A program made the translations under genes and the position numbers. The notes under the pieces are model-generated. The model did not search any database. It was not told where the DNA came from and saw only the letters and a list, made by a program, of their open reading frames with translations. A DNA stretch of 64,000 nucleotides from an uncultured Pirellula sp. (GTDB taxonomy: Bacteria > Planctomycetota > Planctomycetia > Pirellulales > Pirellulaceae), in NCBI GenBank assembly GCA_903858115.1, contig CAIOHR010000424.1:1-64000 (forward strand), read 5' to 3'. This document shows positions 18,225 through 26,192 of this stretch, one piece after another (within the stretch, counting starts at the first letter, position 1; each line of letters opens with the position of its first letter).

Positions 18225-19453
18225 AGCCCGAAGACTTGAATCCAAGCCAGATGTTGAGCCTTTTTGTGTTGGGTCTGGTCATGTTTGGCCTGATTATCGG
18301 CTCCGTCGTTTGCTGGTCCTTTGCAATTGCATTTTTTCGAGCGAAGAAACAATTCTCAACTGCACGCGGGCCCCTAGCCATGTTTGGCTTGATCGATATT
18401 GCCGTTGGAATTGCCTTCATCTTTTCTATGCTACTCTTTATCCAGGTCGCAGCGTCTCTCATCAGCCCACGCGATAATGAGGTCGTAACATCGCAAACCG
18501 ATGATAGCCATGCCATGGAATCGACAGTGGTCACTGTTCCAACGGAGGGGAAATCAGCAGAGAAACTATCTTCAAGACAAGTCGTCCTAAGTGGAGTTTT
18601 TGCACTGGGAGAATTGCTTGCTGTTTTCGTTGTTGGCATATTCATGAGGGCGAGAACGGGTAGCCGTTGCGCATTCATGGGGTGGCACCCAAGGGCTGCT
18701 GGTCGAGATATCGGTATTGGAATCGTGATCCTCATGATGACTCTCCCGCTACTCTTGATGTTATCGGCAGCAGTGAACGCGATAAGTGGAGTCACTTACA
18801 ACCACCCGGTTATTGACATGATGAAGCAATTTCCATGGCTGCTCGGAGTCGTAGCGTGGCAGGCCGTTATCGTCGCTCCAATCGCAGAAGAGTTCTTTTT
18901 TCGTTCGGTACTCATCGGTTGGCTTGAGTCTATCCACTTTGGGAGAACAAAAAACGCAGCGATTTTTGGATGGAATCCGATTCGTCGACATGACAACTCA
19001 GTTGCAATGTCTCATGAATCGACCTTCATGCGAATCGAAAAAGAAACGATTCAGAGTCCCGATCCCGAATCGAAAAGGAACGACTCCTCCCAGGCACCGC
19101 CGAATCCACAACCCGATGCCCTTTTCCAGAATCCGTATTTCGCGTCGCCGAGAATCAATACCGATCTGAAACCTACCCATGAAACCCCCGGCGAACGCGT
19201 AGGTGACAATGATGGAACGGTTGGCGAATTCCATCCTCCATGGTGGCCTGCGATCGTGAGCGGGATTCTCTTTGGAGTCGCTCACATTAGCTATGGATTA
19301 AGCTGGATTCCGTTGGCAGTATTTGGAATCGTGCTCGGGCGAGTTTACCAATTTCGGCAAAGTCTTATCATGTGTATCACTATTCACATGGTCTTCAACG
19401 CGATCAACCTTCTCAATCTATGGTTAAGCTTGGGAGTGCCTCCGCCGAGGTGA
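18221..19453 (+). CDS. CPBP-family intramembrane metalloprotease
   Basis: A 410-residue multi-pass membrane protein of the CAAX-protease and bacteriocin-processing (ABI) family. Motif 1 is EEFFFRSVLIGWL (Glu-Glu near residue 223), motif 2 is GILFGVAHISYG (His near 354) and motif 3 is HMVFNAINLL. These supply the metal-binding Glu and His residues. A hydrophilic insertion of about 100 residues rich in Pro, Asn and Ser, including QAPPNPQPDALFQNPYF, lies between motifs 1 and 2, which is unusually long for the family. The gene is coupled to pgsA by ATGA. The substrate is unknown. Confidence 0.85.
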   Translation: MKPEDLNPSQMLSLFVLGLVMFGLIIGSVVCWSFAIAFFRAKKQFSTARGPLAMFGLIDIAVGIAFIFSMLLFIQVAASLISPRDNEVVTSQTDDSHAMESTVVTVPTEGKSAEKLSSRQVVLSGVFALGELLAVFVVGIFMRARTGSRCAFMGWHPRAAGRDIGIGIVILMMTLPLLLMLSAAVNAISGVTYNHPVIDMMKQFPWLLGVVAWQAVIVAPIAEEFFFRSVLIGWLESIHFGRTKNAAIFGWNPIRRHDNSVAMSHESTFMRIEKETIQSPDPESKRNDSSQAPPNPQPDALFQNPYFASPRINTDLKPTHETPGERVGDNDGTVGEFHPPWWPAIVSGILFGVAHISYGLSWIPLAVFGIVLGRVYQFRQSLIMCITIHMVFNAINLLNLWLSLGVPPPR

Positions 19454-19475
19454 AACGGTTCGGATTGCAGGGGCT

Positions 19476-20435
19476 TTAGTCGTCTAACGTGGGGCCGTTC
19501 TGTTGGTCCTCGGCGCGATGAATCAGGATCCGATGATCTCTCCGATGTGTGCGATAGAAAGTGAAGTCATTCGAATAGGGCTGATGTTCTGGCAGGTGAA
19601 TAAACCGCTGGTCTATACCCCACTTACTTTCGGCTAGGACTGTCCCGTCATTTAATACCGCTTGTACGAGTGCGGTATGCAGGATGTTGCCTGCCATGCT
19701 ACGGTAAATAATGACATCGCCTGTAGCCGGATCCTTTACCAATCGATAGCCGTTGTCTTCTAGAATTCTCTCTACGCTTTCGCCACGTACAAGGAATTTG
19801 CCGCCAGTAAACACCCATCCGTGGCAGTTTGCTTCTTTGTCAGCGGAGTGGCGAGAGATGAGAGTGTTCGAAAAGTTAGGAAACCGTCCTTCAAACGTCT
19901 GGGCAAAGGATTTGAATTTTTGATCATCAGCATCGAAGTGAAAAAGTGGAATAACGGTACCTAGATCGGTCTCACCCATCCAATAGACGTCCTTCTCCAC
20001 TTGGCCAATGCTGAATTCTCCCATAGCGAATTCAAGATCAGAATTGCATCTGAAGGAAAATCTAGCGTATGCGACGATAGGCATTCCCAGAAATACGAGA
20101 AACAAGATTGGTGATAGAAATCGCCCAGCGTTGGAGGTTTTGTCGCGATAAACAAATCGGAATAAGCCGAGCAACACAACAGCAAGGAAACCGAAGAGCC
20201 CGCCTCCACTGACCAAAAGCCGCGTGGAAACATCAAAAACCGAATGGCTTCCATCGATCCAGTCCATCGCGAGCACCCCAGCTGCGAAGACCCCTAAGAT
20301 CGCGAAAGCAAGTTCAATTCTTCGATCGACGAGCCGTTTAGGACTAAGTAGCCTACATAACTCCCAGCCCAGTACCATTAAACTAGCGGTTAGTGCTATC
20401 AGTAGGCATATTGCCAACGGTTGGCTAAACACCAT
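19476..20435 (-). CDS. Membrane protein with NlpC/P60-like C-terminal domain (putative)
   Basis: A 319-residue protein with three or four N-terminal transmembrane segments and a soluble C-terminal half. The soluble part holds KEANCHGWVFTGGKFLV, DVIIYRS, and GNILHTALVQAVLNDGTVLAESKWG. A Cys in NCHGW followed about 60 residues later by a His in HTALV, then a GxxxAESKWG strand, is the order seen in papain-like NlpC/P60 folds. This is my inference, because I do not recognise a named family. It converges with the CPBP gene. Confidence 0.6.
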   Translation of the reverse strand: MVFSQPLAICLLIALTASLMVLGWELCRLLSPKRLVDRRIELAFAILGVFAAGVLAMDWIDGSHSVFDVSTRLLVSGGGLFGFLAVVLLGLFRFVYRDKTSNAGRFLSPILFLVFLGMPIVAYARFSFRCNSDLEFAMGEFSIGQVEKDVYWMGETDLGTVIPLFHFDADDQKFKSFAQTFEGRFPNFSNTLISRHSADKEANCHGWVFTGGKFLVRGESVERILEDNGYRLVKDPATGDVIIYRSMAGNILHTALVQAVLNDGTVLAESKWGIDQRFIHLPEHQPYSNDFTFYRTHRRDHRILIHRAEDQQNGPTLDD

Positions 20436-20593
20436 CTACCTCACGGGAAAAGGGCTTCGAGAAAACATCGTATGCCGGTAAACCCAATGGTTTCGTTGCT
20501 GTTTCGAATCTTCTTGATTCAATATTTCACCCGATACAATCGCTAGCACTCTGACGATCGGTGAAGAAAATTCAACGGAAACGTTGCGCCAAT

Positions 20594-21145
20594 TCAGGGG
20601 CGAACAATTTCTAGAAGTTCGATTGCGGGTTCGTTATTGCAATGAAGAATGGCTGTTCGCCCGTACGCGATAGAACCCAACGGGACAGAAAAGAACTTGG
20701 CTAATTCTTTACCGCATTCGATCTTTAGAAGTTCAAAGAGTTCAATTTTTCGCAATACATCATGTTCGATGAGAACCCGTCCTAGAGGTTTCTTTTGTTG
20801 CAGAATTTCGGCGCGTGGCAATTCTGGGAGAAATCGCATATTCAACCGCACAATTCCGTGTTGAACAACCAAAGCCGACGAATGGGTCTTCAGAAGTATT
20901 TCTCGGCAATACTGTTCCTGATCTACACTTGACCGAAGCACCTCCACATCGACCGAGTCTCGATAAAATGACTCGACCGTGACCGTCATGTGATTGGTGT
21001 GAGCAAGCAGCCCACGGTAGGGCTCAGGCACGTCCGCGACGCTACATTTCTTGAAGTTCCCAAGCTCGCTCGCAGGATGATAGTAAATTCCTATCAATTC
21101 CGTAGCGGATGCGCATGCAGGGCGTTTCGCCGCATGCTCTCTCAT
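20594..21145 (-). CDS. UbiC-like chorismate lyase superfamily protein
   Basis: A 183-residue protein. Its second half matches the UbiC/chorismate-pyruvate lyase pattern: YCREILLKT...HGIVRLNMRFLPEL, then KKPLGRVLIEHDVLRKIELFELL, then YGRTAILHCNNEPAIELLEIVRP. E. coli UbiC has RE-VxL, PLGRxLF and a GRRSxLxLxGKPLLLTELFLP ending. The catalytic Arg (in REILL) and the late Glu (in ELLEIV) positions appear kept. UbiC makes 4-hydroxybenzoate and pyruvate from chorismate. The 5' end overlaps the upstream polyprenyl-synthase fusion by 4 nt (ATGA), so the two are made together. Similarity is by eye, so function is probable but not proven. Confidence 0.7.
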   Translation of the reverse strand: MREHAAKRPACASATELIGIYYHPASELGNFKKCSVADVPEPYRGLLAHTNHMTVTVESFYRDSVDVEVLRSSVDQEQYCREILLKTHSSALVVQHGIVRLNMRFLPELPRAEILQQKKPLGRVLIEHDVLRKIELFELLKIECGKELAKFFSVPLGSIAYGRTAILHCNNEPAIELLEIVRP

Positions 21146-23013
21146 CGCGCTGGCGCCATTCCAATTTGAAACGTTTGAATTGCGGGAGCACGCAGATGCG
21201 TCTCTGGGTGAATACCCGATTGGTCCAAAACGGTGTCAATCAAATACAGCATCAATCGTCGTAGTGATTCAGGCTCAATCGACTGCGCAACTTCGAGCGA
21301 ACGTTCTCGATGTTTTTCAATCAGCTTTTCAGCTTGCTCGAAAACGCGCCCTTTTTCCATTAGTTGACGGGCGGTTGCAACGCGTTGGGAGTTACTTGTG
21401 GAATGTACGTTGGAAAGAGCATCGAGGAGTCGCTGCTGATCATCGGGTGCGAGGGACTGAAGTGCCAATGCCAACAGTATGGTCGGTCGTCCGCCGAGGA
21501 TATCTCCAGCGGCTCCAAGCTTATTATGGTCATCGCCATGCCAATCTTGCAGGTCGTTGATGATTTGGAACGCTACTCCAATGTTGCGAGCAAATTGCTT
21601 TACTGGTTCCACATGAGCTGTCGCTTCACCCGCTAAACGAATTCCCGTGTACAGAGCTGCCTCGAAGGCAGGGGCCGTCTTCAATGCATAAATCTTAAGA
21701 GCATCAAGAGGGGATAGCCGCTTGTTCGAGGAGTCTCGCCACAGGAGCTCAGCACCTTGGCCCTCCGCCAATCGCATGTGGGCCGACGAGAGGCAATTGA
21801 GGATGTCTGCCGCTGCTGCAGCTCCGATGGACTCGATCTCGCGACCGATCATCCGATATCCCAACCCAATCATATAGTCACCAACATTGATGGCGGTGGA
21901 AAGCCCGTATTGCTGGTGCATCGAAGCCATCCCATAGCGGAACGAATCATCATCTTCGATATCATCATGCACCAAAGAAGCTTTGTGGAAACATTCTATG
22001 CTCATCGCAGCAGCCCGCACGCCGCGAGAGAAACCGGATACCGTATTTGGACCGTCCGCCATGGTTCCGTTCCCACCGAGCATTGCATCGTAAGCCGCCA
22101 ATGTCATAAAGGGTCTAGAGTACTTGCCACCGCGAGCTAGGAAATCGGTAGCCAATGCCTCGGTCGCAGCGATCGGATCGATTCCTGCGAGAGGATCGTC
22201 CGAGTCTGTTGCGATGGTTGCATCGCTTCGAAGCCGACCTACCAAATCATTGAGCTGAGGTTGCGAAAACATATCGCTCGCAGCCCGCATTAAGTGAACG
22301 TAGGACCGAGTTTGTTGTGATGCTGCGGGAGCCTGCGTGAGGATCATTTCACGAACCCATTCCTCGTCGACGCTCGTGTTTCTACAATCGCTCGAAAGCA
22401 AAGGTACTGCCATGCATGGGATACCAGCTAACAATATCTTGTCGATTGCCTTTTCTAACACATTCAAACATGCGACTCCAACAATAGAATCCACGTATCC
22501 GCTGACAATGATCTTCATGACGACAGGCGAACCCTCCGCCACAAGTACTTTGTAGCCCATTTCTTCAGCTTTGGTTCGAAAGTCTGCAATGCTACAGGCG
22601 CCGCACTTTTTGCAGTCCATCCCAAACTCGTCGTAATCCGCAGGGCACCCCTCAGCATGCTTGAGGCAATGGGGCAAAAGAAACAATCGTCTACTGGGAG
22701 GAATCGAGGCAACTGAGTCCCGAAAAAACTCGCTCGAAAGAATGACCATGATCCATCCGATATACCCCTCACCCAATCCCATTTCCTCAAGTGTTCGCCG
22801 CGCGACCAATTCGAGCTCATCCTTGGTAGGAGGGAGGTCTTTGTTCATTCGGCTCGCCACTTCGCGACACTTGGCACGAAGCTTCTCTCTCAACTCAAGC
22901 GTCTCGGGAACAAGCTTTAGATGGCTAGTCTTGCGACGTCCCTTTTTCTCGATCTTAGGTGATTCGGTAGTCTGCAAAACCGGTGGGTCTGCAAGTTGAG
23001 TGGCTGGAGACAA
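21142..23013 (-). CDS. DUF116-polyprenyl diphosphate synthase fusion protein
   Basis: A 623-residue two-domain protein. Residues about 60-240 form a DUF116 domain, marked by LPHCLKHAEGCPADYDEFG, DCKKCGACSI and a KIIVSGYVDSIVGVACL strand. Residues about 270-600 are a trans-isoprenyl diphosphate synthase. The first Asp-rich motif is LVHDDIEDDD near residue 349, the second is INDLQDWHGDD near 485, and GGKYSRPFMTLAAYD serves as the substrate-binding GGK...RP region. The TTG start at 23013 has AAGGA seven bases upstream. The downstream gene is a UbiC-like lyase overlapping by ATGA. Both domains seem intact. The fusion itself suggests that the DUF116 Cys cluster acts with prenyl transfer, which is inference. 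Confidence 0.85.
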   Translation of the reverse strand: MSPATQLADPPVLQTTESPKIEKKGRRKTSHLKLVPETLELREKLRAKCREVASRMNKDLPPTKDELELVARRTLEEMGLGEGYIGWIMVILSSEFFRDSVASIPPSRRLFLLPHCLKHAEGCPADYDEFGMDCKKCGACSIADFRTKAEEMGYKVLVAEGSPVVMKIIVSGYVDSIVGVACLNVLEKAIDKILLAGIPCMAVPLLSSDCRNTSVDEEWVREMILTQAPAASQQTRSYVHLMRAASDMFSQPQLNDLVGRLRSDATIATDSDDPLAGIDPIAATEALATDFLARGGKYSRPFMTLAAYDAMLGGNGTMADGPNTVSGFSRGVRAAAMSIECFHKASLVHDDIEDDDSFRYGMASMHQQYGLSTAINVGDYMIGLGYRMIGREIESIGAAAAADILNCLSSAHMRLAEGQGAELLWRDSSNKRLSPLDALKIYALKTAPAFEAALYTGIRLAGEATAHVEPVKQFARNIGVAFQIINDLQDWHGDDHNKLGAAGDILGGRPTILLALALQSLAPDDQQRLLDALSNVHSTSNSQRVATARQLMEKGRVFEQAEKLIEKHRERSLEVAQSIEPESLRRLMLYLIDTVLDQSGIHPETHLRAPAIQTFQIGMAPAR

Positions 23014-23240
23014 AACGTAGTCCTTATTCGAAGCGTCTAGTGTGAACGCGAGAGGATGGTGTCGTTCGTTGTTCCAAGGCTTCGCAAATTTCAGAAGCCG
23101 ATGGGGGGACAGGCTGCCGAAGCAGAACTGCCAACCGACTCCATTATAGGGTCATTCCTACCCCTTTCGCTACAGCAAGCGATGACTACTTCTAATAGTA
23201 AAGCTATTTTTGAGACGAATTCATAATTCGCCTCAACGGA

Positions 23241-23492
23241 CTACGTCGATTCACGGTCGCGCTGATTCCAAACATGCCTAAACCACGAAGGTAAACGGAA
23301 TGTATGAGGATTCGGATTGCGAATCGTGTCCATTTTGGGCTTATCTTCGACTTCCATTCTCAACTGGCCATAGCAATGGTTGAATTCCTTGATAAACACA
23401 TCGCTGGCCTCTGGCATGCAAATCGTCCCGACAACTTTGCTTCCTTGCCGAATGACCCCCGCGGGTCGATCTCGTTCGCTTCCTGATGACAT
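23241..23492 (-). CDS. Small hypothetical protein coupled to mfnB
   Basis: An 83-residue ORF whose ATG (23490-23492) overlaps the mfnB stop as TGATG, a classic coupling arrangement that argues it is translated. Sequence features are VVGTICMPEASDVFIKEF and a basic, Trp-containing C-terminus (LPSWFRHVWNQRDREST). I recognise no family. A gap of 227 bp separates it from the downstream DUF116 fusion gene. Confidence 0.5.
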   Translation of the reverse strand: MSSGSERDRPAGVIRQGSKVVGTICMPEASDVFIKEFNHCYGQLRMEVEDKPKMDTIRNPNPHTFRLPSWFRHVWNQRDREST

Positions 23493-24373
23493 CAGAGATT
23501 CGCCCCCGCCGTGTTGGATTGAATTTTCTGGCTTGAACGCTGGACATGTAAACCATAAGGATCTGCAAACGGCTTTGACAATTTTGCCAAAGCTATTCTA
23601 ACCTTGGTCTCACAGATCGATCCTGTCCGATGTGGACCATCGCAAACCGCCCCGCGAACGCCTATCCAATCTGCACCAAGGCTTGCTAAACTTCGCAATG
23701 TCTCCAAGGGGAGCGAACCCGCGATGGCCACTCTGAAGCCAAGAGCATTCGCTTCGGCAATCATCGATTGCAATGCTTCGACGGAATAGAAGTCCAGCAA
23801 ACTGCGTCCATTCTTCCCCCAAGTATCGATCAACAAGTACTCTGAACCGATCTCCCTAGCGGTCCGCAATATCTCGCACCAGGAAGGAGCCGCGGATTCC
23901 TTGGCATCTGCATAGTGGACAAGAATCAAACGATTCGGATTTCCGATTCCCTTTGCCAAAGTCGTTGCAAGACCCCGCCAGTCGGTTCGGTTGCAGCAAT
24001 TTGACAGTGCAATCTTGAATACTGCGGTGTCGGCGAACGAGCCTGTGTAATGAATCAAATCATTCAAAGGCGTTTCACTCAATTCACCCAGTGCGACGCT
24101 GAAGTGAATATCTGCTGTGTTTTCGAGCATCATCGTTCGCTGAATACCTGTCGCAATGTCGATTTCAGGGCATCCTAATGCACCGCGAGACGGGTCCTTG
24201 ACATCGATCCAACGGACGCCTGCCCTCAGAGCAATGCGCAATTCACCTTCGTTTTGAACACTAACCAGCAGACCTGCTGTCCGATTCGGATCGCCATTTA
24301 CCATGGGTGTTGTTGTTTGCATGGAGGATTCCGAGTAAAACTTAGGCGTTCTGACTGGGCGATATTCGATCAT
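23492..24373 (-). CDS. mfnB: (5-formylfuran-3-yl)methyl phosphate synthase (MfnB-like, DUF556)
   Basis: MfnB condenses two glyceraldehyde-3-phosphates into the furan ring precursor of methanofuran or methylofuran, the formyl carrier in H4MPT-linked C1 oxidation. The product is about 293 residues and shows the DUF556 signatures: GLLVSVQNEGELRIALRAGVRWIDVKDP with SRGALGCPE just after, KIALSNC, LILVHYADA, LLIDTWGKNGRSLLDF, VAIAGSLPLETLRSL and GVRGAVCDG. Starts at GTG 24379, ATG 24373 or ATG 24322 are all possible, and none has a clear Shine-Dalgarno. It fits with fae, fhcA and fhcB elsewhere in this window. Confidence 0.88.
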   Translation of the reverse strand: MIEYRPVRTPKFYSESSMQTTTPMVNGDPNRTAGLLVSVQNEGELRIALRAGVRWIDVKDPSRGALGCPEIDIATGIQRTMMLENTADIHFSVALGELSETPLNDLIHYTGSFADTAVFKIALSNCCNRTDWRGLATTLAKGIGNPNRLILVHYADAKESAAPSWCEILRTAREIGSEYLLIDTWGKNGRSLLDFYSVEALQSMIAEANALGFRVAIAGSLPLETLRSLASLGADWIGVRGAVCDGPHRTGSICETKVRIALAKLSKPFADPYGLHVQRSSQKIQSNTAGANL

Positions 24374-24424
24374 GCGCACTGCAGTCAGGTATGTTTATTT
24401 CGTGAGAATGGGTTGGGAGCTCGG

Positions 24425-25609
24425 TTGAACGTTCGATTTCATCATATCATAAACCAGGATTCCCTCCATCAACTTTGTGACGAGATACGACAACATCGAC
24501 TCGTCGCATTCGATACCGAGTTTGTTGCTGAAGACTCTTATCGGCCTGAACTTTGTCTTCTTCAAGTTGCCACGACAGACGGGATCTTCATCGTCGATCC
24601 GTTTACCGAGATTGACCTCAGTTCCTTTTGGGGACTTTTGGTAGAACCGGAGACCTCTGTCGTCGCGCACGCTGGTAGGGAAGAAACGCTTTTCTGTTAT
24701 CGTTCGACCCGAAAGTTGATTCCAAATTTATTTGATATACAAATGGCGGCTGCCTTTTTAGGCCACGAATACCCAGCTTCCTACGCAACACTCGTTCACC
24801 GTTACACTGGTGTCAATCTCGATAAAGAAGAAACTCGCTCCGACTGGCGAAAGCGACCTTTGTCGAACCAACAACTCCAATATGCAGCGCAGGATGTGAA
24901 GGATTTGCTTCGATTGCATGCATCCATGGAACAAGAGCTTGATGAGCTAAAACGTCTGGAATGGTATCGAGAAGAAATCGCAAACTGGCAATCGGAACTG
25001 CAGCAATTTGAGTCCAATGAAAACTGGTTTCGTATCAGTGGCATTCAAGCACTCTCTGGAAACAGTCTAACGGTTGTGCGCGCACTTTGGAATTGGCGCG
25101 AACAACGAGCAAAAGAACGGGATCTTCCTGCAAGAAAGATTCTGCGAGATGATTTGCTCATTGAATTAGCCCGCCGAGGGAACAGCGATGAACGCAGGAT
25201 GGCAATGTTGAGAGGCATGGAACATCGCCATATCAAACAGCTTATTCCAGAACTGGCAGGCGTTATCGAGGATTCCAGAAATCACCCGATACCTCCATGG
25301 CCAAAGAAAGCTCGCTATGGCAAGGGACAGCCACCTGCCATGCTCACGCAATTTCTGTCGGCGGCACTCGCATATATCTGCCGAACCAAGAAGATCTCCA
25401 CTGCCGTTGTTGCGACCGCAGACGATCTCAGGGACTTTGTGAAGTATCGCCTAGAAGGAGGATCGTCCGATTTGCAGCCACCCAGCCTCGTAACAGGCTG
25501 GCGCGCAGAGATTATCGGGAAAGAACTAGATGACCTGTTGCAAGGCCGGATAGGAATGGTCTTGGACAACCTAAAAAGTGAAATGCCTATCCGGTTTCAA
25601 CGTCTATAG
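24425..25609 (+). CDS. rnd: Ribonuclease D (HRDC domain)
   Basis: A 3'-5' exoribonuclease for tRNA and other RNA ends. The DEDD exonuclease domain has VAFDTEFVAEDSY, SVVAHAGREETLF and LQYAAQDVKDLLRL. An HRDC domain follows (VVRALWNWREQRAKERDLP...), and the C-terminus is RNase D-like. The Exo II position reads HAGREE, with Glu where HAxxxD is common, perhaps a lineage variant. The frame is open to 24254, but that would run antisense through mfnB. A TTG at 24425 preceded by GGGAG gives a 394-residue protein of normal length and clears the divergent gene, so I prefer it. Confidence 0.85.
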   Translation: MNVRFHHIINQDSLHQLCDEIRQHRLVAFDTEFVAEDSYRPELCLLQVATTDGIFIVDPFTEIDLSSFWGLLVEPETSVVAHAGREETLFCYRSTRKLIPNLFDIQMAAAFLGHEYPASYATLVHRYTGVNLDKEETRSDWRKRPLSNQQLQYAAQDVKDLLRLHASMEQELDELKRLEWYREEIANWQSELQQFESNENWFRISGIQALSGNSLTVVRALWNWREQRAKERDLPARKILRDDLLIELARRGNSDERRMAMLRGMEHRHIKQLIPELAGVIEDSRNHPIPPWPKKARYGKGQPPAMLTQFLSAALAYICRTKKISTAVVATADDLRDFVKYRLEGGSSDLQPPSLVTGWRAEIIGKELDDLLQGRIGMVLDNLKSEMPIRFQRL

Positions 25610-25638
25610 CGACTTGGCGGTTTCCATAGGCAACCTGG

Positions 25639-26049
25639 TTACTCCTCTTTCTTGAATCCAGCCTTGATCAGCTCTTGATAACCCGGCTTGAGCGGGCGAA
25701 TTTCGTAACCCATCTTGTTCAAAATCGAGCCCGCCTTCAGCGAGCGGTAGCCAACCTCGCAATACGTATAGAGGATCAAGCCCTTCTCTAGTTTCTCCTT
25801 GATCTTCGGGTCATCTGGTTTCTCCTGCATGGCTCGCCATGGCAAGTGCACTGCGCCGGCGACATGCCCTTTGTTCCATTCGACCAATTCGCGAACATCT
25901 ACAAGCACTGCCTTTTTCTCTTCGATCCGTTTCTTGACTTCTTCTAACGTATCCTTGGTATGCTCGAGTTCCTTTGGTTTTTCTTGAGCCACAACAAATG
26001 GCACGAACACAACACAAGACAATACAAGAGCCAAGATCGATGACTTCAT
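25639..26049 (-). CDS. Periplasmic rhodanese-like protein
   Basis: A 136-residue single rhodanese domain after a signal peptide (SILALVLSCVVFVPFVVAQ). The active loop is YTYCEVGYRSL with the catalytic Cys in CxxGxR. The CH2A-type motif is AVLVDVRELVEWNKGHVAGAVHLPW. It probably handles sulfane sulfur in the periplasm. It stands alone between RNase D and an esterase. Confidence 0.9.
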   Translation of the reverse strand: MKSSILALVLSCVVFVPFVVAQEKPKELEHTKDTLEEVKKRIEEKKAVLVDVRELVEWNKGHVAGAVHLPWRAMQEKPDDPKIKEKLEKGLILYTYCEVGYRSLKAGSILNKMGYEIRPLKPGYQELIKAGFKKEE

Positions 26050-26192
26050 AAAATGCTAGATACCTAGTACGAAGGGATAGAAACAGTTAGTAGAGTCCAT
26101 AAACAGCAACAGCATTTAAACAACAACGATGGTATTATTCAAGTCTTTCCAAGGAGCGAATCGGGATGTCACAGGTTTGGATAACGCACCCT

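Noticed and set aside
24254-24424. Longer RNase D frame
   Set aside because: It would run antisense through the divergent mfnB start and has no family match; TTG 24425 has a Shine-Dalgarno.
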